Notes: generated from the letters alone by a model not told the origin. Shown: positions 54,656 through 62,982, counted from the stretch's first letter. The stretch is DNA of 64,000 nucleotides from JAGNEJ01 sp043757865 (GCA_043757865.1 JAYVOP010000169.1:1-64000); one strand, 5' to 3'. A program made the numbers and translations.

Positions 54656-55519
54656 CTAAGGCGCGGATTGTTTGAGTGCTTGCGCTAGGGTGAGTTCGTT
54701 GATGGACAAAGGATTTTCTTGCAGCAACTTGGCCAGGACCTCCTTGGTGTTGATCTTAATTTTATCAGAGCGCATTTGCTGACGCAGTTGGGCGCGCACT
54801 TCATCTAGCAAAGGAGTGTAGGGTGCTTTGCTATCAAGCACCCTCACCACATGCCAGCCATCTTCCATTTTAATGGGCTCAGAAATGGCATTCAACGTGA
54901 GCTTGGGCAACAATGTGCGAATCTCTGGCTGCACATCAGTGTCCGCCACCCAACCAATCTCACCGCCCTTGCTAGCGCTGGCAGTTTCATCGCTGAACTC
55001 GTTGGCGAGGGAACTGAAGTCTGGTTTCCTGCCAGCCAAGGCCTTGCGCAGCGCTTCCAGCTTCGTCTTGGCGTTGGCGTTGGTAAGGTAGATCTGTGCG
55101 AGGCGATATTTCTTCGACTGCTGCAACGCGGCCTTGCTCTCATTGTAAAATAGCTCCAATTCCGCATCGTTCGGAAAGGACTCCATCGGCTCGGCTTGCT
55201 TCTGTAAATAGGATTCCACCAGCGTCGTCTGTCGCACGCGCTCAAGCTGCGCCTTCACTTCTGGCTGCTCGTCGTATTTGGCCTCGGCCACTTTGCTCAA
55301 CACTAATTTCTGCACTAGGACGGAGCGCACCAGTTGATTGAGCAAAGCCGGATTGTCGGCCAACGACGCCAGATCCTTCTGCGGTAAGTTGCCGAGCGAC
55401 TCCTTGAGTTCTGGCAATTTCAATTCCGCCGGGCCGATCTTTGCAAGCACGCCCAAGCCCGTGGACTGTGCTAGCGCGCAGCTTGCGGAAAGGAGCACTA
55501 TGGAACAAATGTGCTTCAT
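54656..55519 (-). CDS. Periplasmic parvulin-type peptidyl-prolyl isomerase
   Basis: A 287-residue protein with a signal peptide (MKHICSIVLLSASCALAQS), an N-terminal SurA-like helical segment, and a PpiC rotamase domain at about residues 130-245 (YRLAQIYLTNANA, FSSLANEFSDETASASKGGEIGW, EPIKMEDGWHVVRVLD). Bordetella Par27 is a parvulin that binds the filamentous haemagglutinin in the periplasm, so a chaperone role for the exoprotein is the best inference. The stop lies 2 nt before the exoprotein ATG, and its own ATG overlaps the preceding gene by 4 nt, so it is made together with both. Confidence 0.9.
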   Translation of the reverse strand: MKHICSIVLLSASCALAQSTGLGVLAKIGPAELKLPELKESLGNLPQKDLASLADNPALLNQLVRSVLVQKLVLSKVAEAKYDEQPEVKAQLERVRQTTLVESYLQKQAEPMESFPNDAELELFYNESKAALQQSKKYRLAQIYLTNANAKTKLEALRKALAGRKPDFSSLANEFSDETASASKGGEIGWVADTDVQPEIRTLLPKLTLNAISEPIKMEDGWHVVRVLDSKAPYTPLLDEVRAQLRQQMRSDKIKINTKEVLAKLLQENPLSINELTLAQALKQSAP

Positions 55520-56187
55520 GGAACAGTTGGTTGACTAGGGGCCGTAGGCTTGGGCTTGGCTTGGGCATCATTTGGTTTCACCTTGGCGTCTTGCAGCTTG
55601 TCCTTGTAGTCCTGCACTAAAGTCTCCAGCTTCACCTTACTCAGCCCGGTGAATGGCTCCTTGGAGAGCAATGCCCGGCCTAATCCATAGTTCTCGTAAC
55701 GTGTCAGAATTTCTTTTCCTAACTGATACAATTCCAGATTCTTGTTCTCCCGATCGAGCGCCTTCCGGTCCAGTTTGATGACTTCATCTGCCAACCGAGC
55801 GCGGTCATTTTCCTTCCCTTGCGCAGTGCTTTCCATCTTCTTGAAGGCGTCTTGCCACTGCTTTAGGGACTCATTGGCTTTCACCAAACGAGCCTCTTGG
55901 TCGGCAATCTTAGCTTTGGCATCGGCACTATCCTTGTCTGTCCTCGCCTTGTCATCGGCACTGTTTTTCAGGGCCTGTTCCAGCTTCGCTTTCAAGTCCT
56001 TGTTGGCCGCTTCCGCCTCGTCCTTGGCGGCTTGCAACGTAGCCGCATCGCCTTGGGCAGTGCGCAGTTGCAGCATGGTGGTCTTTAATTGCTCGCGCAT
56101 TTTGGCGATGGCCGGATCTGGTCCGGCGGCGGGTTCGGCGTGCGTAAAGGCCGTGAGTAAACTCAAAATGAGGAAAATTCGTTTCAT
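55516..56187 (-). CDS. Exported coiled-coil protein of the secretion operon
   Basis: From the ATG at 56187 the protein has 223 residues. It has a signal peptide (MKRIFLILSLLTAFTHAEPA) followed by a long, highly charged heptad-rich helix (residues 30-150, rich in Ala, Lys, Asp, Glu and Gln). A more compact part follows (LELYQLGKEILTRYENYGLG), then a C-terminal Lys/Pro tail. I recognise no enzyme domain. A periplasmic scaffold or tether between the porin/TonB side and the outer membrane is possible. It is coupled to the parvulin gene by ATGA and lies 1 nt after the porin gene, so it belongs to this operon. Function is unknown. Confidence 0.75.
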   Translation of the reverse strand: MKRIFLILSLLTAFTHAEPAAGPDPAIAKMREQLKTTMLQLRTAQGDAATLQAAKDEAEAANKDLKAKLEQALKNSADDKARTDKDSADAKAKIADQEARLVKANESLKQWQDAFKKMESTAQGKENDRARLADEVIKLDRKALDRENKNLELYQLGKEILTRYENYGLGRALLSKEPFTGLSKVKLETLVQDYKDKLQDAKVKPNDAQAKPKPTAPSQPTVP

Positions 56188-56188
56188 G

Positions 56189-58093
56189 TTAGAATTTGGT
56201 GCTGATGTCGATAAAGAAGACGTCGCTCTTGAGCGGCGGTCCGGCAATTTCTTGGGCACTCATCCATTGGAAGCCCACCTTGGTGCGCTTGGAGAGGGCC
56301 ATGGAGGCTCCCAGGACAAAGCCTTTAGCATTGGTGCCACCGCCTGCAAATTCAGAATCAGTGAAGCCGTCGATGACTGCATCCGATTCCACATAGCGAT
56401 AACCCACGAACGCATTCCAGTCATAGCGCTTAGCCAGCGCGGCCTTGCCCAGTTGCAGTTGCAGCATCCACGCGGTGTCACCACCTTCGTATTTTCCGAT
56501 CTCTGTCGGCGTGGTGCGCGGCGTGGTGTCCGCCGTCGTGGTCGTAGTGGTTTTACCATCGGCCCCAGTGGTGGTGACATCGATCGTAGGCGGAGCGGGG
56601 TTCGGACCACGATTATTTACCGCTACTTTTTCGATGTCGCCCTGACGGAAAGCGAGGTTTTTCAGATACTCCCCTTTCAGCGATAACTGATAGGGTTCCC
56701 AATTATTGAAATCAATTTTCCCCGTGAGAGCCAGCACTTGGAAGGGCGTAGCATAGCCGAAATATTGATATTGATTGGTCGTGCCGAAGTTGTTCAACGG
56801 GCCTGGGACAATGTTTCTCAGTGCCATGTAAGTATTCCCGCGTTGGGCAAAGGCGGGCCGTGTGGTGTCGGTGTTGCCCGCATCGGAGGCGCTAAGCGGC
56901 GTATAGGGATCAGACAATTTACCCTCGGCTCCTTTGAAATAATAGTAAGCCACGCCCACTTTGGCATCAATCTTCTTAGTCACTTGCCAATCAAAACCTA
57001 CTTGGCCTGCGATGAGCCATTTGTCGGTACTATTATACTTGCTAGGTTGATTGCTACTGAAGTTTAGATCCGTGTTGTAGAAGGGCGAGAACGTGGCGTT
57101 TACAAACGGCGTGAAGCCTGGGACGATCTCATATTTCCCCTGCAAGGCGATGCCGTCCATCCCCACGTCTTCATCAAAGAGCACGTCAGAACAGAAGAAT
57201 GGATTATCAAAACGACCGAACGTGAGTGCGAGTTCCTTGCCTGGAATATCCCCCAGTTCCCATTTCATAAAGGCGCGGTCTAACCAGATGGCATACTTAC
57301 TGAAATTACCACCTTGGCCACTGCCAGATGCACCCAAACTTTGGTTAGTGGTCACTGGGCTGTTGCTTTCCCCAGTGCCAATGCGCAGCCCCCCCGTGAA
57401 GCCGTCACCAAGGTCTAACTCCGTGCCAATCCGAGCACGCAGTCTCATGCGAGAACGATTTGCATCAGTATTATATTGAGGGGAAAAATTCGTGCCGCTG
57501 GTATCAAATGGCGAGCCCGTGTTAATCGCGTTGAAGTTAGGAAAAGCACCCGTGTTATCATTTCCCTGCGGATAATTATCGACTTCAAAACGTAGCCGAA
57601 TATCGCCAAAGGGCTTCCAACGGGAAATCCATTCCGGCGTCTGGCCAGCGCCTGTCCACTTCTCCGTCTTAGCAGTGGCCATGACTTCGTCTTTGATTTC
57701 ATCGCGAATTTTAGCACGTACGGTTTCGGGAATGTAGGGCACGCGCATGTCGTTATCACCCAACGGATCAGCCGTGGAGGCGGCACGAGCGTCTGCGGCG
57801 TCTTGCTCAGCTTGAGCGATCAGCGCTTGGCTTTCACCTTGAGTCAGAGCGCCTTTTTTCTCCAAAATGCGCAGCAGATTCACCATTGCATTTTGAGAGG
57901 GGGGATTGGCCGCAGCTTGCGGAGTTACTAAATCACCCGCAGGCGGCAGCGCAGGAGCCTCCGGTGCTTCATTAGGTAAGGATGGCTCTGCAGGTGCAGC
58001 TTCTGGAGTTTGCGCAAACAGATTGGATACACAAAGCGTAGAGGCTAGGAACAATGGCCAGGGACGGCCAACAAGACGGTAACGTTTTTTCAT
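56189..58093 (-). CDS. Putative outer-membrane porin with N-terminal coiled-coil region
   Basis: A 634-residue protein with a signal peptide (residues 1-27, FLASTLCVSNLFAQ), then a Pro/Ala-rich linker, a helix (MVNLLRILEKKGALTQGESQALI) and about 480 residues of alternating hydrophobic beta strands. This agrees with the putative-porin family (Porin_5 type). RLRARIGTELDLGDGFTGGLRI, FMKWELGDIPGKELALTFGRF and C-terminal strands ending in Phe (FFIDISTKF) support an outer-membrane barrel. It lies between the TonB-like gene and the coiled-coil gene. Whether it is a TonB client or an independent porin cannot be decided. No canonical TonB box or plug domain is evident. Confidence 0.8.
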   Translation of the reverse strand: MKKRYRLVGRPWPLFLASTLCVSNLFAQTPEAAPAEPSLPNEAPEAPALPPAGDLVTPQAAANPPSQNAMVNLLRILEKKGALTQGESQALIAQAEQDAADARAASTADPLGDNDMRVPYIPETVRAKIRDEIKDEVMATAKTEKWTGAGQTPEWISRWKPFGDIRLRFEVDNYPQGNDNTGAFPNFNAINTGSPFDTSGTNFSPQYNTDANRSRMRLRARIGTELDLGDGFTGGLRIGTGESNSPVTTNQSLGASGSGQGGNFSKYAIWLDRAFMKWELGDIPGKELALTFGRFDNPFFCSDVLFDEDVGMDGIALQGKYEIVPGFTPFVNATFSPFYNTDLNFSSNQPSKYNSTDKWLIAGQVGFDWQVTKKIDAKVGVAYYYFKGAEGKLSDPYTPLSASDAGNTDTTRPAFAQRGNTYMALRNIVPGPLNNFGTTNQYQYFGYATPFQVLALTGKIDFNNWEPYQLSLKGEYLKNLAFRQGDIEKVAVNNRGPNPAPPTIDVTTTGADGKTTTTTTADTTPRTTPTEIGKYEGGDTAWMLQLQLGKAALAKRYDWNAFVGYRYVESDAVIDGFTDSEFAGGGTNAKGFVLGASMALSKRTKVGFQWMSAQEIAGPPLKSDVFFIDISTKF

Positions 58094-58120
58094 AGATGGG
58101 TTGAGAAAGGAAGCGAACGG

Positions 58121-58801
58121 CTAGTTCGGTCGCGCGATGTTGATGCGCATGTTGATCGGCATCGGCATGCCGTTAGGGGGAGGCTCGGGGAGCTGGAGGC
58201 CCTGTAACACATTGGCATCCAGCGACTGGGCAGTGTTTTGATCGCCACTGACATTGCGCAGCACAGCCTTGGTCACGCGGCCCGTGGAGTCCGTCCAGAG
58301 GCTGGCTTCGCAACGGAGCGCGGCGGTTTTGGTGAAGGAATTTCTCGTGATGGCACTAACAAGCGCCTTTTGTGTGGATAGCACAAAGCCATCATATTTG
58401 CCTTTCTTATGACCCCCGCCAATGCTCGCCACGCGACGGGGCCCACCGGGCAAGACGCCCCCTGGAGCGACTGGCGCATCATTAGAAGGCGCAGCATCGG
58501 CGGGGGAGTCAGGAGGGGTATCGGGTTCATCCACTACTTTCTCTTGCACTACTTCTTTGACCTCCACGGGCGGCGGTGGTGGTGGCGGCGGCAGCGGGGG
58601 AGGTGGCGGCGGGAGGGTGATGCTGACAACGTGTTCCACTTTAGAGACGCGCATTTTCTCTACGGGTGGACGGGTGGCTAAATAAGCGGCAACACCTCCG
58701 AATGCACCTAACATCGCCAAGAAGGCGAGTGGATTGCGCTTGTAGAGGGGGCGTTCGTCGAACTCATCGAACTCGTCTTCAGGTAGGTTTTGCTTTGCCA
58801 T
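58121..58801 (-). CDS. TonB-like protein
   Basis: From the ATG at 58801 the protein has 226 residues. It has one cytoplasmic-side acidic segment, a membrane anchor (NPLAFLAMLGAFGGVAAYLA, residues 26-45), and a proline-rich spacer (LPPPPPPLPPPPPPPPVEVKE). It ends in a C-terminal domain of about 95 residues with the TonB_C-like elements ASLWTDSTGRVTKAVLRN and GLQLPEPPPNGMPMPINM. It should couple the ExbB/ExbD proton channel to an outer-membrane partner. The acidic N-terminus (EDEFDEFDE) is unusual for TonB. It is 13 nt after exbD, in the same operon. Confidence 0.88.
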   Translation of the reverse strand: MAKQNLPEDEFDEFDERPLYKRNPLAFLAMLGAFGGVAAYLATRPPVEKMRVSKVEHVVSITLPPPPPPLPPPPPPPPVEVKEVVQEKVVDEPDTPPDSPADAAPSNDAPVAPGGVLPGGPRRVASIGGGHKKGKYDGFVLSTQKALVSAITRNSFTKTAALRCEASLWTDSTGRVTKAVLRNVSGDQNTAQSLDANVLQGLQLPEPPPNGMPMPINMRINIARPN

Positions 58802-58814
58802 AAAATGAGATGGT

Positions 58815-59210
58815 TTACTTTTCGCTAGCAAGATTAATTTGAGTGATGCCCATTTTGTTGAGCGTGTCTAACACGGGCCAGAGCATGTTGTATTGCGCTA
58901 GTCCATCGCCTCGGATAATGACTGGGGAGTCAGGAAATTTCCCCCGCCAGACAGAGATGCGCCCTTCCAGATCGCCCAAGGGGGTAGGGCTGGTGGATTT
59001 ATCTACCATGACGCCACCTTGGGCGTTGATGGTGATCGAGAGCGGCTTTTTCTCCGTCAACGTGGCTGCACTGCTGCTTTTGGGTAGGTTCACTTTCAAG
59101 CCTTGTACGCTGGCGGTGGTCATGATGATGAAGATCAGCAGGAGCACTAAATAAAGGTCCACCATCGGCGTGACGTTGATGTCGTCGTAGGATTTATCGT
59201 CGGCATTCAT
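58815..59210 (-). CDS. exbD: ExbD/TolR-family biopolymer transport protein
   Basis: A 131-residue protein of normal length. It has a short cytoplasmic N-terminus, then the membrane helix with the proton-carrying aspartate Asp18 (INVTPMVDLYLVLLLIFIIM), and a periplasmic domain with PLSITINAQGGVMVDK and VIIRGDGLAQYN. It forms the Ton motor with the ExbB domain encoded 6 nt upstream and with the TonB-like protein encoded 13 nt downstream. Product identity is secure. Its specific job in this operon (energising secretion or uptake) is inferred. Confidence 0.94.
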   Translation of the reverse strand: MNADDKSYDDINVTPMVDLYLVLLLIFIIMTTASVQGLKVNLPKSSSAATLTEKKPLSITINAQGGVMVDKSTSPTPLGDLEGRISVWRGKFPDSPVIIRGDGLAQYNMLWPVLDTLNKMGITQINLASEK

Positions 59211-59216
59211 GGCTAA

Positions 59217-61055
59217 TTATTCGTTGGCGGTGGGATAGGCCTCAGCAATCCGGGCGACGAATTCATCAATAAAGATTTCCATGCCATTGATGGTGTCTTT
59301 AATACGCGCATTTAAATAGCTGTATAAAAACAACGCCGGAATAGCGACCGCCAGCCCCGCCACTGTGGCCAGCAGCGCACCTGCGATACCCGGAGCGATT
59401 GAATTGATCTCCACCTGCCCGCTTTGAGCGATCACAGCAAAGGTCATCATCACCCCAATGACCGTGCCCAGCAGCCCTAGGTAAGGACCACCTGCAATGC
59501 CAATGGTGAGGAACACTAACTTGCTCTGCAAACGCTGCACTTCCCGTACGTGGCCACCATCCAGCGTGGCGCGGATGGCTTCGATCGAGCGCCCGGAGAG
59601 CCCGGAAAATTTCTCTTTATCCGCATCGATTCGCTTCTGGATTTCTTGTGATCCAATATGATAAATGTGAAACAACGGAGACTGCCGCATGAGCCGCTGT
59701 TCTCCGCCGGAGGCTGCTCCCAGCCCCGCCTTGCCGTCTTCGTTGGCGTGATCCAACGCGGTCAGATCACCAGAAATGTCTTTCCAGCGACGGAGGAATG
59801 CTTTGGTAGCAGCGGAAATTTTATTCAAATAGAGGAATTTCTGCACACCCACCATCCAGCCCACGATGGCCAACAAAACGCAGCCGATGATCACAATTTT
59901 GCCATCGAAAGTGAGGTCTTTACCAATGTTGCGGAACATCTTCACCTGCGAAATAAACTCGCTTTCCTTTTCCGCTTCTTCAGCCGCTTCCACCACGCTT
60001 TGCGTAATCATCTTGGCGGCCTCTGGGCCAGTACCTTGGCTGATCGCAGCGAGCTTGATACTGCCTGGTTCGCGCGCTATTTTGGAGATTTCTAACTCAT
60101 CAATTTCTCCGCTAAATGAAGTATCGCCCGGAGTGTCGGTTTTCCCCAAAATGCTGGGGCCACTCAGTGCCGGAAGGCCCACGGAAATGGTGCCCGCTGC
60201 CGTGCCATTGAGATAGAGAGTGATGCTAGGCCCATTGGCGATGACCGCCAGATGCGCCCACGCATTGACGATCAATGACGTGGTGCCCGTGGCGACTTGT
60301 TTATTGCCACCTGTGGTAATCTCTACATAAGGCAGCCCCTTATTTTCACCCACCACAAATCCGTTATCGCCCTCCTGACGACTAAAGATCATGGCCTTTT
60401 CCCGCAGCGCACTGGGCTTGACCCACAGCGACCAAGTGAGCCCGCCATTGGCATTCCATTGCATGGCTGGATTGTCCATTTTAATGGGCTTGGGAGCAGG
60501 TAAGCGCAAGCCGTTGCCAATGATAGCCCCGTAAGCCACCGCACCTGAGGCATCCGGGAGAATGGAGTTAGGACCGGAGTCCAAGGCGGCGGCATTGTTT
60601 TCCGCGAAGTGATACACTAAGATCGTATCCGCATCATAAGTAGCCTTAGGTTCAAATGATTTCGTGGCCTTACTATTGCCATAGTAGAGCCAAATTTTGG
60701 TAGCTGCTTCTGGCTGTAAGCTGGGAAGTTTCACCCACACCGCCGCCTCTCCGATGGAGGCATCCCACTGCTCAATGTGATACGAAAGCAGTGTCTTATC
60801 ATCATCCGCCAAGAAACGTAAATCGGACGCATCATCCAACGTGCCGGAAGGGAAATTCGCATCTTTTAAACGGATCAACACGGCCGTAGTGCCAATGGGA
60901 TTACCGATGGCAAAACCTTTCTCAGAAGTATCAATGGTGATCTTCTTACGCGACGTCCAATCCTTATTCCACCAGTCTCCTGCGTGCGAGAATGCGACGG
61001 TGCCCAGCAAGATACTGGATGTGTAAATAAGAGAGCGAAGGGAGGAACAAAGCAT
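59217..61055 (-). CDS. ExbB/TolQ proton-channel protein fused to extracytoplasmic DUF2341 and LamG domains
   Basis: A 612-residue protein, over twice the usual ExbB size. A signal peptide (residues 1-25) is followed by a DUF2341-like domain (WWNKDWTSRKKITIDT near 28) and a LamG/concanavalin-like domain at about 150-325 (LTWSLWVKPSALREKAMIFS, GEIDELEISKIAREPGSIKL). A helical link leads to an ExbB domain (about 375-605), with KIVIIGCVLLAIVGWMVGVQ, GGPYLGLLGTVIGVMMTFAV and GIAGALLATVAGLAVAIPAL. The N-terminal part should face the periplasm, and could bind glycan or the exoprotein. It is the first gene of the seven-gene operon and is preceded by one copy of the repeated 32-nt element. Confidence 0.92.
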   Translation of the reverse strand: MLCSSLRSLIYTSSILLGTVAFSHAGDWWNKDWTSRKKITIDTSEKGFAIGNPIGTTAVLIRLKDANFPSGTLDDASDLRFLADDDKTLLSYHIEQWDASIGEAAVWVKLPSLQPEAATKIWLYYGNSKATKSFEPKATYDADTILVYHFAENNAAALDSGPNSILPDASGAVAYGAIIGNGLRLPAPKPIKMDNPAMQWNANGGLTWSLWVKPSALREKAMIFSRQEGDNGFVVGENKGLPYVEITTGGNKQVATGTTSLIVNAWAHLAVIANGPSITLYLNGTAAGTISVGLPALSGPSILGKTDTPGDTSFSGEIDELEISKIAREPGSIKLAAISQGTGPEAAKMITQSVVEAAEEAEKESEFISQVKMFRNIGKDLTFDGKIVIIGCVLLAIVGWMVGVQKFLYLNKISAATKAFLRRWKDISGDLTALDHANEDGKAGLGAASGGEQRLMRQSPLFHIYHIGSQEIQKRIDADKEKFSGLSGRSIEAIRATLDGGHVREVQRLQSKLVFLTIGIAGGPYLGLLGTVIGVMMTFAVIAQSGQVEINSIAPGIAGALLATVAGLAVAIPALFLYSYLNARIKDTINGMEIFIDEFVARIAEAYPTANE

Positions 61056-61117
61056 GAGAAGATAAGAAAATGGAGTGGAGAAATGCTGTGGTATCTATGT
61101 CATCAGACGGGTGACAC

Positions 61118-61149
61118 TCACAAGTTGTGCTGTGTGACGTTGTTGTTTC
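61118..61149 (-). promoter_or_regulatory. Shared upstream element, copy 1 (before ExbB-fusion operon)
   Basis: A 32-nt segment that matches copy 2 at 62951-62982 in 29 of 32 positions. On the plus strand it contains TCACA-N10-TGTGA followed by TTGTTGTTTC. Its gene-proximal end is 62 nt before the ExbB-fusion ATG, and copy 2 is 58 nt before the TpsB ATG. Location and inverted symmetry suggest a binding site for a dimeric regulator overlapping or next to a promoter. The spacing does not fit the TGTGA-N6-TCACA arrangement of CRP. Confidence 0.7.
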
Positions 61150-61191
61150 AGTGGCGTGTTGGCTGCGTGGCTAAGCTGTGGCGGGAGTTGG

Positions 61192-62892
61192 CTAAAAATC
61201 AGTAGATACTTTAAACGACAACAACACCTCGCCCACCTTGGCGTTCGTTTGATTGATCAACGGCCAGCCTGCATCCAGTGAGCCGTGGAAATGATTCTTT
61301 AATTTCACCCGCGTGCCGACTCCGACGCTCATGAGTTTGAAGGTATCCTTTTGGTCGGGAAGTGGATCCACGATGGAGAGTCTCGCACCGTCCCAGAAGC
61401 CGTAGATGCGCCATTCATTGGCGGGATCGCGGGTGGCTTCGCTTTCCTTTTCTGGCTGAGGGTTCATGCGCCCTAATAAGGATGGAGTGCGGAGTTCTAA
61501 CGTGACGGCTAGGCCGTTATCACCTAGCTGGGTGGACTCTAGGTAGCCCCGCACGGTGCCCATGCCCCCAGCGGAAAATTGCTCGCTGTTAATGAGAGAA
61601 TTGGCGGTGCCTTGCGTGGAAATTTTACCGAACACCTGCGCGCCTAACGGCAAGTCTTGGGTATGCGAGGCATCAGCCCTAATGTGGAAGAAAGCCGCGC
61701 TGGCTTGGTAGCGTTTGTTGTCGTATTCCAATTCATCGCTGCCGCCTAGGCCACGCAGGCTGAAGGTGGCGGTGGAATTAAATTCCGTAAATGAATGTTT
61801 CCCTGACCAGTTCGCGCCATAGCTAGCACTGATGGGGAAATAGGTGATCGGCGTGGCGATTTCACTTGTCCCAACGAGCACGTTCTCTTTGAAATGCTTG
61901 TAGTCCACACCGAGGCTAGCGGTCTGGTAGAACTCCGCTTCCGTTGGTAAATTAATCAGCGCCCGCACGCCAAAAATCTCGCCCCGACCAGTCACAGCGG
62001 CTCCTCCCAATGTGGAAACATTGCTGTCCTGCTTGGTGGCATTTAGCATCAAGCTGACGTTGTCCAACGAATCGAATTTTGCCAAATAGTAGGCGGCATA
62101 AACGGAGGCATCCTTGGGGCTTTCAGGCGCTACTTGATAGCTGATGCCGGCCGCGTGGCCTTTTTGCCAAAGATTCGAATAGTTCAAAGCTGCATTCACC
62201 CGCAACGGAGCGGTGTCCGCAGTGTAGCGGTTATTCAATTCAAGGCTGCCATGCAGCGGAGATTTATCTTTCACTTCCAGATCAATATCCACCGTGCCAG
62301 GCTCTACGCCTGGATTCACGGACGGCTTCACTTGCAGGTCTGGCGCGGAATTCAACGCGATGATCTCCTTGGTGACTTCATTGAAATCTACCACCTTTCC
62401 CTCGGCTAGGGAGGGCACGCGCTGCTTGATTTGATCCAACGTGAAGTATCGCGAATTCCGCACCCGCAGTCGGCCCACAGTATTCTCCGTCACCAGCATT
62501 TTGATAACCCCGCGTCTGGGCACTTGTGGCGGCACTTCCACGACGACGGTTTTATATCCTTTGTCTTGAAACGCCTTTTCCAAAGCCGCTCGCGCGCCCT
62601 CTACGTCCTTGGTCGTGCGGCTCGGGCCGAGAAACGGATACACTGCTTTTTCCACCTCCGGCAGCGTCAAATGTTGCACTCCCGTGACACGATATTCGCG
62701 CACGTACAGACTATCCTCGGGACCGTCCGAGGGAGCCTCTGGCGCGGGCTCATTATCAGGAAATGCCGCATCGGAACGCGGTGACATCGTCGAGGCCGTT
62801 TCCGCTAGAGCATTTCCTAACCCCAGCAGCACGCCGCAGACCACGGCTAGAGGGGCGCGCGCGGCGGGCGGGGTAGTGGAAAATGATCGCAT
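61192..62892 (-). CDS. TpsB outer-membrane secretion pore (FhaC/ShlB family)
   Basis: The ATG at 62892 gives 566 residues. A GTG at 62928 would add 12 residues. After a signal peptide (1-31) come two POTRA domains (about 60-135 and 137-215), with VREYRVTGVQHLTLPEVEKA and VGRLRVRNSRYFTLDQIKQR. The C-terminal 16-strand barrel contains the conserved L6 loop motif VRGY in GMGTVRGYLES and ends in Phe. It binds the TPS domain of the TpsA protein and moves it across the outer membrane. It is the expected partner of the 3689-residue protein. A 136-nt gap containing the regulatory element separates it from the ExbB-fusion operon. Confidence 0.92.
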   Translation of the reverse strand: MRSFSTTPPAARAPLAVVCGVLLGLGNALAETASTMSPRSDAAFPDNEPAPEAPSDGPEDSLYVREYRVTGVQHLTLPEVEKAVYPFLGPSRTTKDVEGARAALEKAFQDKGYKTVVVEVPPQVPRRGVIKMLVTENTVGRLRVRNSRYFTLDQIKQRVPSLAEGKVVDFNEVTKEIIALNSAPDLQVKPSVNPGVEPGTVDIDLEVKDKSPLHGSLELNNRYTADTAPLRVNAALNYSNLWQKGHAAGISYQVAPESPKDASVYAAYYLAKFDSLDNVSLMLNATKQDSNVSTLGGAAVTGRGEIFGVRALINLPTEAEFYQTASLGVDYKHFKENVLVGTSEIATPITYFPISASYGANWSGKHSFTEFNSTATFSLRGLGGSDELEYDNKRYQASAAFFHIRADASHTQDLPLGAQVFGKISTQGTANSLINSEQFSAGGMGTVRGYLESTQLGDNGLAVTLELRTPSLLGRMNPQPEKESEATRDPANEWRIYGFWDGARLSIVDPLPDQKDTFKLMSVGVGTRVKLKNHFHGSLDAGWPLINQTNAKVGEVLLSFKVSTDF

Positions 62893-62950
62893 GGTGGTAT
62901 GATTGAAGCTGGGGGAATTAGGGCTCACTTATTTCAATCGCACGGGCTGG

Positions 62951-62982
62951 TCACAAGTTACGCTGTGTGACATTGTTGTTTC
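62951..62982 (-). promoter_or_regulatory. Shared upstream element, copy 2 (before TpsB gene)
   Basis: This copy has a perfect inverted repeat GTCACA-N10-TGTGAC (from 62950) and TTGTTGTTTC beside it. It lies 58 nt before the TpsB ATG and follows the PstS-like gene. The similarity to copy 1 stops sharply at both ends apart from a CCCGT a few bases nearer the gene, so the conserved block itself is the functional unit. A coordinated regulon for pore and passenger operons is the likely meaning. Confidence 0.7.

Noticed and set aside
43696..54675. Many plus-strand reading frames opposite the giant exoprotein gene
   Set aside because: They are low-complexity mirror images of the repeats, without recognisable domains.
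55742..56686. A 314-residue plus-strand reading frame
   Set aside because: It is antisense to the coiled-coil and porin genes, has no family features, and reflects their codon composition.
61118..61149. CRP-type binding site
   Set aside because: CRP sites have TGTGA-N6-TCACA. Here the half-sites are in the opposite order with N10, so a different regulator is more likely.
62951..62982. Pho box linked to the PstS-like gene
   Set aside because: PhoB sites are direct repeats of a CTGTCA-like hexamer with 11-nt periodicity. This element is an inverted repeat and lacks that pattern.
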